Of a stretch of DNA of 54,878 nucleotides, positions 22,452 through 31,419 are shown one piece after another. The notes beneath the pieces are model-generated. The model worked only from the letters and a program-made list of their open reading frames with translations, did no database searches and was not told where the DNA came from. This DNA is from Candidatus Levyibacteriota bacterium (GTDB taxonomy: Bacteria > Patescibacteriota > Microgenomatia > Levybacterales > UBA12049), in NCBI GenBank assembly GCA_029260905.1, contig JAJDCH010000008.1:1-54878 (forward strand). The letters are read 5' to 3'. The position numbers and the translations under genes are program-made. The stretch's first letter is position 1. Each line of letters opens with the position of its first letter.

Positions 22452-22731
22452 TTAGTACGTTAACCTTGAAAAGATTATTTTGTTTTGATTTTGTATTTGA
22501 TAAGGCTTGTTCTTGGGTTAGTGATTTAGTTGCTATGTCTTCACGTGTTACATTCTCAAGACCTGTTACTTGTGAAGTGGGCTTAGTGCTTGTAGTATTT
22601 ATTTCTTCAAGTTGCTTAATGTATGAAATTGTTTCATCAAGTTGTTTTTCAAATTTATTTTTTTCCTCATTTGTCAAGGGAAGATTAGCAAGTTTTGAGA
22701 TGTGGACAACGTCAATTTTAGTTTTTGACAT
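22438..22731 (-). CDS. gatC: Asp-tRNA(Asn)/Glu-tRNA(Gln) amidotransferase subunit C
   Basis: VVHISKLANLPLTNEEKNKFEKQLDETISYIKQLEEINT; start 22731 (MSKTKI) with TATAAT 6 nt upstream preferred over 22767. Confidence 0.92.
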   Translation of the reverse strand: MSKTKIDVVHISKLANLPLTNEEKNKFEKQLDETISYIKQLEEINTTSTKPTSQVTGLENVTREDIATKSLTQEQALSNTKSKQNNLFKVNVLIDND

Positions 22732-22738
22732 GAGGGTA

Positions 22739-23542
22739 TTATAGCTTAATTCCAAGTCTTCTTGCAATCATTTGTCTTGCTTTTTGTTCAAGAGTATTAT
22801 CTAATTTTTTAAGTTCAATTTCTTTGCTATATTTTATGAAAAGAGCTTTTGCTATCAAAAAATCTGCTATTTCAGGATTTTTGGAAAGAAGTGGCCCGTG
22901 AAAGTATGTGCCAATTGCATTTTTGTAAACTACGCCTTCTGTTTTGTCTTCACCATTGTTTCCGTATCCTTTTAAAACTTTTGCAAATGGTACTGCTGTT
23001 GGTCCAAGACAAGTTCTCCCCCCGTGATTTTCAAAACCAACCATGTAGCTTTTGGTTCTTAGTTCCTGGTTCTTGGGATAAAGGTTTTGCCAATTAACAT
23101 CAGCAACGATATTTCCAATCAGTCTTTCTTTTTTTGGTCCTGGATGAATTGAGGTCATATCAAAAATACCAAGTCCTTCAATTCTTTTTCCAACGGATGG
23201 TTCATAATATTTTCCAAAAAGTTGCGGCGCGCCACAAACAAAAAGCGCGGGTACTTCTCTCTCAATAAGCTTTCTTATTTCAGTTTCATGTTTTTTTAAA
23301 TATTTAATTACTATTGATTGCTCTTTATCTTGTGCGCCACCTGCAAATAAAAGGTCAATAGATTTTAGATCTTGGGTCTTAGATTTTTGATCTATGTTGA
23401 TAATTTTTACATTAATTCCTCGCCACTGACATCTTTTTAAAAGTACCATAATGTTACCACTGTCCCCATAGGTACTCATTAATTCTGGATATAGCCAGCC
23501 AATTATTAGTTCTTGGTTCTTTGTTGATGGTTTTTTATTCAT
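22739..23542 (-). CDS. gatD: Lipid II isoglutaminyl synthase glutaminase subunit (GatD-like)
   Basis: LYPELMSTYGDSGN, FAGGAQDKEQS, ALFVCGAPQLFG, VGFENHGGRTCLGP; adjacent to murT. Confidence 0.9.
   Translation of the reverse strand: MNKKPSTKNQELIIGWLYPELMSTYGDSGNIMVLLKRCQWRGINVKIINIDQKSKTQDLKSIDLLFAGGAQDKEQSIVIKYLKKHETEIRKLIEREVPALFVCGAPQLFGKYYEPSVGKRIEGLGIFDMTSIHPGPKKERLIGNIVADVNWQNLYPKNQELRTKSYMVGFENHGGRTCLGPTAVPFAKVLKGYGNNGEDKTEGVVYKNAIGTYFHGPLLSKNPEIADFLIAKALFIKYSKEIELKKLDNTLEQKARQMIARRLGIKL
23047..23081. repeat. Heptanucleotide array inside gatD (5 heptads)
   Basis: AGCTTTT GGTTCTT AGTTCCT GGTTCTT GGGATAA; encodes YPKNQELRTKS. Confidence 0.75.
23361..23395. repeat. Heptanucleotide array inside gatD (5 heptads)
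   Basis: GATTTTA GATCTTG GGTCTTA GATTTTT GATCTAT; encodes DQKSKTQDLKSI. Confidence 0.75.
23508..23535. repeat. Heptanucleotide array at the gatD N-terminus (4 heptads)
   Basis: AGTTCTT GGTTCTT TGTTGAT GGTTTTT; encodes KKPSTKNQEL. Confidence 0.65.
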
Positions 23543-24846
23543 AAGATTTTTTTGCCAGTTAAGATCTTTCTTGCATCAAGCATAGCTGAATATGTTGGGA
23601 GAATGAAGAGTGTCTCTTTGTTGTTTAATGTCTGAACTGAATCATCAATTGCTTTTTTTAATTCATCATTGACTTTGACTTTCAATTCGTAATCTTTGAT
23701 TCCCAATTCATATTTTAACCTCAGCGCCATATCATAGACTCGATCACCAGATAGATAAATATTTTTGAAATTCTCAATACCTTTCAGGTCTACATCCCAA
23801 ATCCATGAGATATCACGACCATCAGGAATCCGATCATTTAAAATAATTAAAATTGTTACTGCCTTCATATCTTTTATGGTTTGAAAAGACTGGTTAAAGC
23901 TAGTTGGATTTTTGGAAAGAAAAACTTGAATCTTCTTTCCTTTGTAAAAAATTTCTTCCTGTCTGCCAAACGCAGGCTTGAAGGTTTTGAAAGACTCTTC
24001 TATTTTTTTATCAGTTAACCCATTTTGTTTTAGGGTAAGTACCGCTGCATGAGTGTTATATTTGTTATAAACGCCTGAGAGGGGATAAAAAGAAAAATTA
24101 TCAATGTCTGGTTTCGGTTTTTTAAGATTGCATTTTGGGCAAAGCCAGTCTCCAAGATGTGAAAAAATTATTCTTTTGTAATTTAATTTTTCACCACAAT
24201 TTGGGCAATATCCAGAATCAGATGCTTGATTTGTTGGATTTTTGTAGTTATCTATAGATAGATCATTACAACTAAAATATTTTATTTTGGCTTTTAGTTT
24301 TTGACCCAAATTTGCAATCAATGGATCATCAGCATTAAGAATAAGAGTTGTTGAACTTGTTAATCTTTGAAGTGAACTCTTCCAATTCTCAGCAATTGTA
24401 TTAATCTCGCCATATCTGTCTAGCTGATCACGGAAAAGATTTAAAAGCAAAAGATAGTCTGGGGTTATTTGAGCGAGAATTTGCGGGATGGTATTCTCAT
24501 CTACTTCAAAAATTGCAAAATCTTTTTTAATTTTTCCCGCTCCATCAGAATAGCTAATTAAAGTGGATGCGATACCATTGAGAAGATTTGCGCCTGATTT
24601 ATTTCTGATAATTGTTTTTCTATTTTGTTTAAGTGCATTTGAAATAAGAGATGAGGTAGTTGTTTTGCCATTTGTTCCTGCAACAAGAATTATTTTAATA
24701 TCTGATTTTGATAAAATTTGTTTAATAAATTGAGGGTTTATATTTAGCGCAATGTGTCCAGGCCAGGTTGATCCGTTGCCAAGATTAAAAAGACTTGCTG
24801 ATTTGGAAATAATTTTTCCAATGCCTGTTAATAAGCTATTTAACAT
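23539..24846 (-). CDS. murT: Lipid II isoglutaminyl synthase subunit MurT (Mur ligase-like)
   Basis: VAGTNGKTTTSSLISNAL; CPNCGEKLNYKR..CPKCNLKKP zinc ribbon typical of MurT; C-terminal DUF1727-like. Confidence 0.9.
   Translation of the reverse strand: MLNSLLTGIGKIISKSASLFNLGNGSTWPGHIALNINPQFIKQILSKSDIKIILVAGTNGKTTTSSLISNALKQNRKTIIRNKSGANLLNGIASTLISYSDGAGKIKKDFAIFEVDENTIPQILAQITPDYLLLLNLFRDQLDRYGEINTIAENWKSSLQRLTSSTTLILNADDPLIANLGQKLKAKIKYFSCNDLSIDNYKNPTNQASDSGYCPNCGEKLNYKRIIFSHLGDWLCPKCNLKKPKPDIDNFSFYPLSGVYNKYNTHAAVLTLKQNGLTDKKIEESFKTFKPAFGRQEEIFYKGKKIQVFLSKNPTSFNQSFQTIKDMKAVTILIILNDRIPDGRDISWIWDVDLKGIENFKNIYLSGDRVYDMALRLKYELGIKDYELKVKVNDELKKAIDDSVQTLNNKETLFILPTYSAMLDARKILTGKKIL
23678..23712. 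repeat. Heptanucleotide array inside murT (5 heptads)
   Basis: ACTTTCA ATTCGTA ATCTTTG ATTCCCA ATTCATA; encodes YELGIKDYELKV. Confidence 0.7.
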
Positions 24847-24865
24847 CTTCTTATTGTAGCATTTG

Positions 24866-25765
24866 TTACATGCTTTTGAGGATTTTAACTCTTTCTTCTA
24901 TTGGTGGATGAGTATTAAAAAGATTAGATAAAAAGTTTTTACTTTTTTTATCTTTAAAGGGGCTTGAGATAAAAAGGTGCGCTGTTGCGTTGCTTGCTTG
25001 TTTCATAGGTGTTGGGTCTTTGGATATTTTAATAAGCGCTCTTGCAAGTCCATCAGGATAGCGTGTCAGAAGCGCGCCTGATGCATCAGCCAAGAATTCT
25101 CTTTTTCTTGAGACAGCAAGCTGAATAAGGGTTGCAACGATAGGAGCAAGAATCGCAAGCACAACACCAATAACTAAAAAGAGAACTTGAGCTCTGCCTC
25201 CACCATTGTCTCTGTCTCTTAACCCTCCCCAAAAAAGGCTTCGCATGAACATATCAGTCAAAAGAGCAACAAAGCCAACAAGCACAGCTGTAGTTGCCAT
25301 CAGGCGTGTGTCAAAGTTTTTGATGTGTGAAAGTTCATGAGCAATAACTCCTTCAAGTTCAATCTCTTCAAGTCTCTCAAGAAGTCCTGTTGTTACTGCA
25401 ATTGCAGCATGTTTTGGGTCACGTCCTGTTGCAAAAGCATTTGGTGATGCTTCATTGATAATATATACCTTTGGCATTGGGATTCCAGATGCGATTTTTA
25501 AGTTCTCGACAATTCTAAATAGTTCAGGATTGTCTTTTTTTTGAATCTGTTTTGCTCCGCTTGTGGAGAGTACTAATTTGTCTGAAAAGAAATAACTTCC
25601 AAAGCTTGAAAGTATTGCAAATAAAAACGCGAAAATCCCAAATGAAGGGCCATATCCTGATGCTTGTCCTATGACATAGGCAACGCCTAGTACAAATAAT
25701 GTAAAAAACACCATGATCAGGTAGCTTTTCCAGATGTTTTTGGAAATAGCAGAGTAGATGTTCAT
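24866..25765 (-). CDS. htpX: HtpX-like zinc metalloprotease
   Basis: GVIAHELSHIKNFDTRLM (HExxH), REFLADASGALLTRYPDGLARAL. Confidence 0.95.
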   Translation of the reverse strand: MNIYSAISKNIWKSYLIMVFFTLFVLGVAYVIGQASGYGPSFGIFAFLFAILSSFGSYFFSDKLVLSTSGAKQIQKKDNPELFRIVENLKIASGIPMPKVYIINEASPNAFATGRDPKHAAIAVTTGLLERLEEIELEGVIAHELSHIKNFDTRLMATTAVLVGFVALLTDMFMRSLFWGGLRDRDNGGGRAQVLFLVIGVVLAILAPIVATLIQLAVSRKREFLADASGALLTRYPDGLARALIKISKDPTPMKQASNATAHLFISSPFKDKKSKNFLSNLFNTHPPIEERVKILKSM

Positions 25766-26313
25766 CAGAATTTTACCTCTGTAGGTTGTTTTTCTTTTTC
25801 TTCAGCTTCAAAAAAATCAGCTACCTTGAATCCAAACATTCCTGCAACAATGTTGCTTGGGAATACCTGAAGCCTGTTGTTATAGTCCAAGACATTGCTG
25901 TTGTAAAATTGTCTTGAGTAGGCAATTTTATTTTCTGTATCTGATAACTCCTCCTGAAGCTCTAAAAAGTTTGAGCTTGCTTTGAGATCAGGGTAGTTTT
26001 CAGAAACAGCAAAAAGCGACTTCAATGTTTCAGATAGCATATTATTTGCTTCAGCTTTATCATGTGTTGTGTTGGCTGTAAGTAGGCTTGCGCGAGCTTT
26101 TGTTACATTTTCAAGAAGTCCTTTTTCATGTTTTGCATAGCCTTTTACTGTTTCTACAAGATTTGGTATCAGGTCGGTTCTTCTTTTGAGCTGCACATCA
26201 ATTTGAGAGAGTGCTTCTGCGATTCTGTTTTTTGCTCTAACCAAACCGTTATAAACGATTAGAAAGAACATAAGTATTATTGCAATAGTTATTGCTAAAA
26301 TAGGAAATGTCAT
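25765..26313 (-). CDS. lemA: LemA family protein
   Basis: [45 protein letters not shown]...[13 protein letters not shown]. Confidence 0.96.
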   Translation of the reverse strand: MTFPILAITIAIILMFFLIVYNGLVRAKNRIAEALSQIDVQLKRRTDLIPNLVETVKGYAKHEKGLLENVTKARASLLTANTTHDKAEANNMLSETLKSLFAVSENYPDLKASSNFLELQEELSDTENKIAYSRQFYNSNVLDYNNRLQVFPSNIVAGMFGFKVADFFEAEEKEKQPTEVKF

Positions 26314-26328
26314 ATTAAATCACCACCT

Positions 26329-28101
26329 TTATTTTTCAAACCAACTCTTAAGAGTATTATACTCAAAAGAATTTAAAATGTCATCTTTTGTTGCCCAACC
26401 ACGTCTTGCAACTGAAACTCCGTATTCCATAAGATCCATCTGTGTTGATGCGTGACTGTCAGTGTTTATAAAAAGTTTAACAGCTTTTTGTGTAGCTAGT
26501 CGTACTAGACTATCTGGCAAATCAAGTCTTTGAGGCCAGGAGTTTATCTCAATAGCTTTGTTGTTTTTTGCGCAAAAATCAAATATCTCATCCCAATTCA
26601 ATTCATAGCCTGGTCTTTTGTTAATGAGTCTTCCTGTTGGGTGTGCAAGAATTTTTGCTTTAGGGTGAGAAAGTCCTTTAAGCACGCGTTTGGTCATATC
26701 ATTTCTGTTCATATTAAATGAGCTGTGAACTGACACTATTGTTGCATCAAGAAATTTAAGTGATTTATCCTTCAATGCAAGATTGCCGTTTGGTAAAATA
26801 TCTGTTTCCATAAGTGAAAATATATGTATAATATTTTTATACTTTTCTCTAAGCTGAGTAATATATTTATTCCTTTTTTCTAAAACTGAAGCTGTTTGCT
26901 GTTCTGTGTGTTTAGAAATGCTGGGATTATGTTCTGAGAATCCAAGATATTTATAGTTAAGACTGAGTGCCTTTTTAATCATATCATCCATGGTGTTGAT
27001 TCCCATATCATGACTTGGCTCAACTGGATAGCTTGAGTGAAGGTGAAAATCTCCTTTTATGTCTTTTAATTCAATTAGTCTTGGTAAATTATTTTTTAGG
27101 GCTAGTTCTATTTCCCCAGCGTTTTCCCGCATTTCAGGTGGAATCCACTGCATTCCAAGGAATTTATATAGTTCTTCTTCAGTTTTAAAAAGTTTGATTT
27201 TTGAATTTGGATCTGATTTCTTTTTTATTCCGTAATCAGATAGTGAATATCCTTTGGAAAGTGCTATTTCTCTGAGGCGAACGTTGTGTTCTTTGCTTCC
27301 AGTGAAGTGTTGAAGAAGCGCTCCAAATCCCTCTGGATCTTCGACCATCAGATCAATTTGTTTGTTAGATGATGTAATTATTGATGCAGTGCGTGTTCCT
27401 TTTTCTATAACTCTGTCTGTGTGTGGGTATGAGGCGAAGTGATCAAGAACAGCTTTTGGATTTTTGCTCGCAGCTGCTATATCAATATCGCCAACTGTTG
27501 ATTTTTTACGCCTTAGACTTCCAAGCGTTGATGCAGCTTTTACATCTTTTGACGCATATAGGTAGTCAATTATTTTGGTGGCAAGGTCATTTGCGTAAGG
27601 TAGAACCATTCTGGCAGTTTTGGTTTTGCCAAGGCCATATTCTTTAAAACTTTGGAGAATGTCTGATTGGGATTTTTCACCAAAGCCTTGTAGCGTTGCG
27701 ATCTTATTTTTATTTGCAATTTCAACTAGGTCTTTTATTACTGTTTCTGGATTTTTGAGATTAAATTCTGTGACGAGTTTATATGCTTTTTTGGGTCCGA
27801 AGCCAGGAACATCAAGAAGAGTAAAAACAGGAGAGGGAATTTTGTCTAGTACTTGATCAAAATGGGCTACTTTTCCGGTTGTAAAAAGTTCTTCTAAGTG
27901 TGATTTGATTGATGATCCAATTCCTGGTAATTCCTCAAGTCGTCTTTCTTTATAAAGCTCTTTTAATTCTTTAGATTCATGCTCTATTGCATCTGAGGCT
28001 TTTTGGTAAGCAAGTATCTGAAATCTGTGTTTTTTATCATCAATTATTGCATAAGCTGATGCAACACTACTTAGTAATTTTGCTATTTCAGAATTGGTCA
28101 C
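26329..28101 (-). CDS. polX: DNA polymerase/3'-5' exonuclease PolX (PolX + PHP domains)
   Basis: HhH motifs LPGIGSSIKSHLEEL, VPGFGPKKAYKL; GSLRRKKSTVGDIDIAA polymerase palm; PHP GDFHLHSSYP; GTG start. Confidence 0.96.
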   Translation of the reverse strand: MTNSEIAKLLSSVASAYAIIDDKKHRFQILAYQKASDAIEHESKELKELYKERRLEELPGIGSSIKSHLEELFTTGKVAHFDQVLDKIPSPVFTLLDVPGFGPKKAYKLVTEFNLKNPETVIKDLVEIANKNKIATLQGFGEKSQSDILQSFKEYGLGKTKTARMVLPYANDLATKIIDYLYASKDVKAASTLGSLRRKKSTVGDIDIAAASKNPKAVLDHFASYPHTDRVIEKGTRTASIITSSNKQIDLMVEDPEGFGALLQHFTGSKEHNVRLREIALSKGYSLSDYGIKKKSDPNSKIKLFKTEEELYKFLGMQWIPPEMRENAGEIELALKNNLPRLIELKDIKGDFHLHSSYPVEPSHDMGINTMDDMIKKALSLNYKYLGFSEHNPSISKHTEQQTASVLEKRNKYITQLREKYKNIIHIFSLMETDILPNGNLALKDKSLKFLDATIVSVHSSFNMNRNDMTKRVLKGLSHPKAKILAHPTGRLINKRPGYELNWDEIFDFCAKNNKAIEINSWPQRLDLPDSLVRLATQKAVKLFINTDSHASTQMDLMEYGVSVARRGWATKDDILNSFEYNTLKSWFEK

Positions 28102-28166
28102 AAGCAGAGTTTAGCAAAGGATTGACTCCCAGGCAAGAGTAAAGTAAAATACAGTGATGTAAATTT

Positions 28167-28240
28167 GGGGTTGTAGCTCAGTTGGTTAGAGCGTCTCCCT
28201 GTCACGGAGAAGGTCGCGGGTTCGAGTCCCGTCAATCCCG
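28167..28240 (+). tRNA. tRNA-Asp (GTC anticodon)
   Basis: GGGGTTG..CAATCCC acceptor; TCTCC-CTGTCAC-GGAGA anticodon arm; GCGGG-TTCGAGT-CCCGT T-arm. Confidence 0.96.
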
Positions 28241-28420
28241 CATAAAGTTTTTATAGCTCCCAATTTTAGAAGTTTTTTTATTATAGTATTGTAGTCTTTC
28301 AGTCTGTAAGAAAAGATTTATAGGACAACTTGACCCCTTGCATTTTTAAAAAAAACATTGTATTCTTCTTCTTAATTAGTAATTCTGTCCACACCATCTC
28401 TGCCTAGAAAGGAGGTATGC

Positions 28421-29053
28421 ATGTCTACAAAACATTTAAATAAAATAAAATCAAATTTTCCCGGATTTTTCAGAATTGGTGAGTCATACACAAGTCTAGT
28501 TCTTGGAATTATTGTTGTCATTGTTGTTACTATTCTTATAATCGCTTTCGTTAGACAGAGAAACGGAGATGAAGTAACAGATGAAAGCGCTACAACCAAA
28601 AGCGGAGATCTTTACACAGTTGGAGAGGGTGAAACGCTTTGGGATATTTCAGAGAAAGAATTTGGAAGTGGATACAACTGGGTTGATATCGCATCTGAAA
28701 ACAATCTAGGAGATCCAAATGCTATTGAAGCAGGTACTGAATTAAAGATCCCTGATGTTGAGCCAAAAACACCAACAACTGAAGAGGCAATGTCAATGGA
28801 GAAAGCTGAAGAATCAGAAGTCGAAGATGCAATGAAAAAAGAAGAGCCAAAAGAGGAAGCTGTTATGGAGAAGAAAGAAGAAACAGCTGAGATCAAAGGC
28901 GATTCATATGTTGTTAAAGAAGGCGACTATCTCTGGAAAATAGCAGTTGAAGCATATGGTGATGGATTCAAATGGGTCGAGATCGCAAAGGTAAATAATA
29001 TTTCAAATCCAGACCTAATCTATCCAGAAACCAAGCTCAAGCTTCCAAGATAA
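28421..29053 (+). CDS. Membrane-anchored protein with two LysM domains and an acidic linker
   Basis: YTVGEGETLWDISEKEFGSGYNWVDIASENNL and YVVKEGDYLWKIAVEAYGDGFKWVEIAKVNNI; strong SD AAAGGAGGT. Confidence 0.92.
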   Translation: MSTKHLNKIKSNFPGFFRIGESYTSLVLGIIVVIVVTILIIAFVRQRNGDEVTDESATTKSGDLYTVGEGETLWDISEKEFGSGYNWVDIASENNLGDPNAIEAGTELKIPDVEPKTPTTEEAMSMEKAEESEVEDAMKKEEPKEEAVMEKKEETAEIKGDSYVVKEGDYLWKIAVEAYGDGFKWVEIAKVNNISNPDLIYPETKLKLPR

Positions 29054-29192
29054 AACCTGCCCATTCGTCCTATTAATTATTGGATAAAGAAAATAAGTGG
29101 AGAAGCATAGGGTAATTTGTATTATCTTCTTGTTCTAAAATCTTACAATTTTTAATTTAAAAATTATGAATTAATTATTTAAGATTTGTTGA

Positions 29193-29262
29193 GCGGGGTA
29201 CGAGAATCGAACTCGCTTCTCCACCTTGGGAAGGTGGCATACTACCGGTATACTAACCCCGC
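29193..29262 (-). tRNA. tRNA-Gly (CCC anticodon)
   Basis: Minus strand GCGGGGT..ACCCCGC acceptor; CCACC-TTCCCAA-GGTGG anticodon arm; T-arm GCGAG-TTCGATT-CTCGT. Confidence 0.93.
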
Positions 29263-29315
29263 CTGCTTGAGTAGATAATAACACTTTAAGTACAAAATTT
29301 CATTATTTTTCTGGG

Positions 29316-29344
29316 TTGATAATTTTTTCCATTTTTGGTAACAT
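29316..29344 (+). promoter_or_regulatory. pyrG promoter TTGATA-17-TAACAT, apparently leaderless
   Basis: -10 box ends 5 nt before pyrG ATG at 29350. Confidence 0.6.
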
Positions 29345-29349
29345 GAATC

Positions 29350-31020
29350 ATGCCCCTTACAAAATCTAAAAGAACTAAATATATATTTGTTTCAGGCGGT
29401 GTCATATCTGGAATTGGCAAAGGCACAACCGCTGCCAGTATTGCTTATCTTCTTAAAACTGCAGGCTATAAAGTCGCTCCAATAAAGTTTGAAAATTATC
29501 TCAATATAGATGCAGGTACGATAAATCCTATTGAACATGGTGACCCTTTTCTTTGTGAAGATGGAACCGAGGGTGATATGGATATAGGAACATATGAAAA
29601 ATTTCTTGATGAAGATATGGGTCATGATAATTTCATCACAATGGGCAGGATTTATCAGACGGTTATTGATAAAGAGCGTAGATTTGAATATGGAGGAGAA
29701 GATGTTGAAGCAATACCACACATTACAGATGAAATTCAAAAAAGAATAAAAACGCTTGCTGATAAAACAGATGCAGACATAATTTTGATTGAGCTGGGTG
29801 GAACAGCTGGTGAGTACCAAAATGTATTTTATTATGAAGCATCTCGTATCATGACTCTAAGAAATCCAGGAGACGTGATCCATGTTCATGTCAGCTATGT
29901 TCCCACCCCTGCGCATCTTGGCGAACCAAAAACCAAGCCGACTCAACTTTCAGTACGAACACTTAACTCACTTGGAATTCAGCCTGATTTTATAATCGCA
30001 AGATCCAGAAAGTATCTTGATAAAAGGCGAAGAGACAGATTTGCGCTTTTCTGCAATATGCACCCAGAAGATATTATCTCAAATCCTGATCTAGAGTCAG
30101 TCTATGAAATCCCTCTTGTTCTTCAAAAACAGGAAATGGATAAAAGGATTTTTGAAAAGTTGGGATTAACACCCAAAAAAGCTGATCTAAGTAAATGGGA
30201 GGCTCTTGTGGGTAAGATAAAAGCGAAAAAGAGCAAAAAGATTGAGATAGCCATTATTGGAAAGTATTTTGGAACTGGTGATTATCAGCTTAAAGATTCA
30301 TATGCAGCGCTTTTTGATGCAATTAATCATGCAAGTTGGGAAATAGGAGTGGAAGTAACAACCAAATGGGTTGATGCTGAAAAAGTAGAGAAAGAAGGGG
30401 TTAAGATAATTGGCGCGCCAGACGGGCTTATCGTGCCAATTGGCTGGGGATCAAGAGGTTCAGAAGGTATGATAGCAGCTGCTACATATGCAAGAGAAAA
30501 CAATATTCCATATCTGGGACTTTGTTATGGAATGCAGCTTGCAGTTGTTGCTTTTGCCAGATCTGCTGCAGGAATTGAAGATGCATCAAGTGCTGAGAAT
30601 CATCCAGATAGCAAGCACCCAGTAATATATATAATCCCATCTCAAAAAGAGCTAATGAAAAGACGTGCATATGGGGGAACTATGAGGCTTGGAAGTTGGG
30701 AAGCAATTGTTGAGAAGGGAAGCAAAGCTCACGCGCTTTATGAAAAATATGGTGGATTTATAGACAAAGAAAAGGGACTTACTAGTGAGCGTCACAGACA
30801 TAGGTATGAATTTAACAATAAATATGCCAAAGATCTTGAGAAGGCAGGCCTGAATATAACTGCCAAATCAGTTGCAGAAGGGCTAGTTGAGATAATTGAG
30901 GTTCCAGATCACCCCTTTTACATGGGAACACAGGGTCATCCAGAATACAAAAGTAGGCCACTTAAGCCCCACCCAATATTTTTGGGATTTTTGGAAGCAA
31001 TGGCAGGAGAGAGAAAATAG
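29350..31020 (+). CDS. pyrG: CTP synthase
   Basis: KYIFVSGGVISGIGKGTTAASIAYLLK; NIDAGTINPIEHGDPFLCEDGTEGDMDIGTYEKF; GLCYGMQLAVV glutaminase. Confidence 0.99.
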   Translation: MPLTKSKRTKYIFVSGGVISGIGKGTTAASIAYLLKTAGYKVAPIKFENYLNIDAGTINPIEHGDPFLCEDGTEGDMDIGTYEKFLDEDMGHDNFITMGRIYQTVIDKERRFEYGGEDVEAIPHITDEIQKRIKTLADKTDADIILIELGGTAGEYQNVFYYEASRIMTLRNPGDVIHVHVSYVPTPAHLGEPKTKPTQLSVRTLNSLGIQPDFIIARSRKYLDKRRRDRFALFCNMHPEDIISNPDLESVYEIPLVLQKQEMDKRIFEKLGLTPKKADLSKWEALVGKIKAKKSKKIEIAIIGKYFGTGDYQLKDSYAALFDAINHASWEIGVEVTTKWVDAEKVEKEGVKIIGAPDGLIVPIGWGSRGSEGMIAAATYARENNIPYLGLCYGMQLAVVAFARSAAGIEDASSAENHPDSKHPVIYIIPSQKELMKRRAYGGTMRLGSWEAIVEKGSKAHALYEKYGGFIDKEKGLTSERHRHRYEFNNKYAKDLEKAGLNITAKSVAEGLVEIIEVPDHPFYMGTQGHPEYKSRPLKPHPIFLGFLEAMAGERK

Positions 31021-31059
31021 TATTTAATATTAAGTATTAGATTTTTAATCCTTGAGTTC
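31018..31059. repeat. Heptanucleotide array upstream of rplS (6 heptads)
   Basis: TAGTATT TAATATT AAGTATT AGATTTT TAATCCT TGAGTTC. Confidence 0.65.
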
Positions 31060-31080
31060 AGGTTTTTTTTCCGCTATAAT
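31052..31080 (+). promoter_or_regulatory. rplS promoter TTGAGT-17-TATAAT
   Basis: -10 box ends 8 nt before rplS ATG at 31089. Confidence 0.65.
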
Positions 31081-31088
31081 ACATATCT

Positions 31089-31376
31089 ATGCAGCAAGTA
31101 ATTAATTTCGTGCCAGGAGACACCATAAAAGTTCATCAGAAGATTCAGGAAGGTGAGAAGACTCGTATTCAGGTTTTTAAAGGTATGGTCCTTGGTATTC
31201 GTGGACGAGGCGACAACAAAAGCTTTACTGTTCAAAAAATGGTTGGACAGATTGCAGTTGATAGAATCTGGCAGATCGATTCTCCAAATATTGAAAAGAT
31301 TGAAATTGCTGAAAAATCACGAAAAAGAATGAGAAGAGCCAAGCTTTCCCACCTCAAAATAACCCACAAGAATTAA
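31089..31376 (+). CDS. rplS: 50S ribosomal protein L19
   Basis: FVPGDTIKVHQKIQEGEKTRIQVFKGMVLGIRGRGDNKSFTVQKM. Confidence 0.98.
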   Translation: MQQVINFVPGDTIKVHQKIQEGEKTRIQVFKGMVLGIRGRGDNKSFTVQKMVGQIAVDRIWQIDSPNIEKIEIAEKSRKRMRRAKLSHLKITHKN

Positions 31377-31419
31377 TTATAGTGCAGGACATAAAGGTAG
31401 TAAATAAGCCAGGGGTAGT

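Noticed and set aside
22087-22455. Long antisense ORF across gatA/gatC
   Set aside because: Shadow ORF opposite strongly conserved GatA; no recognisable domain or promoter.
29139-29187. AT-rich stretch after the LysM gene as another heptad array
   Set aside because: Register is only suggestive in extremely AT-rich sequence; not counted among the confident arrays.
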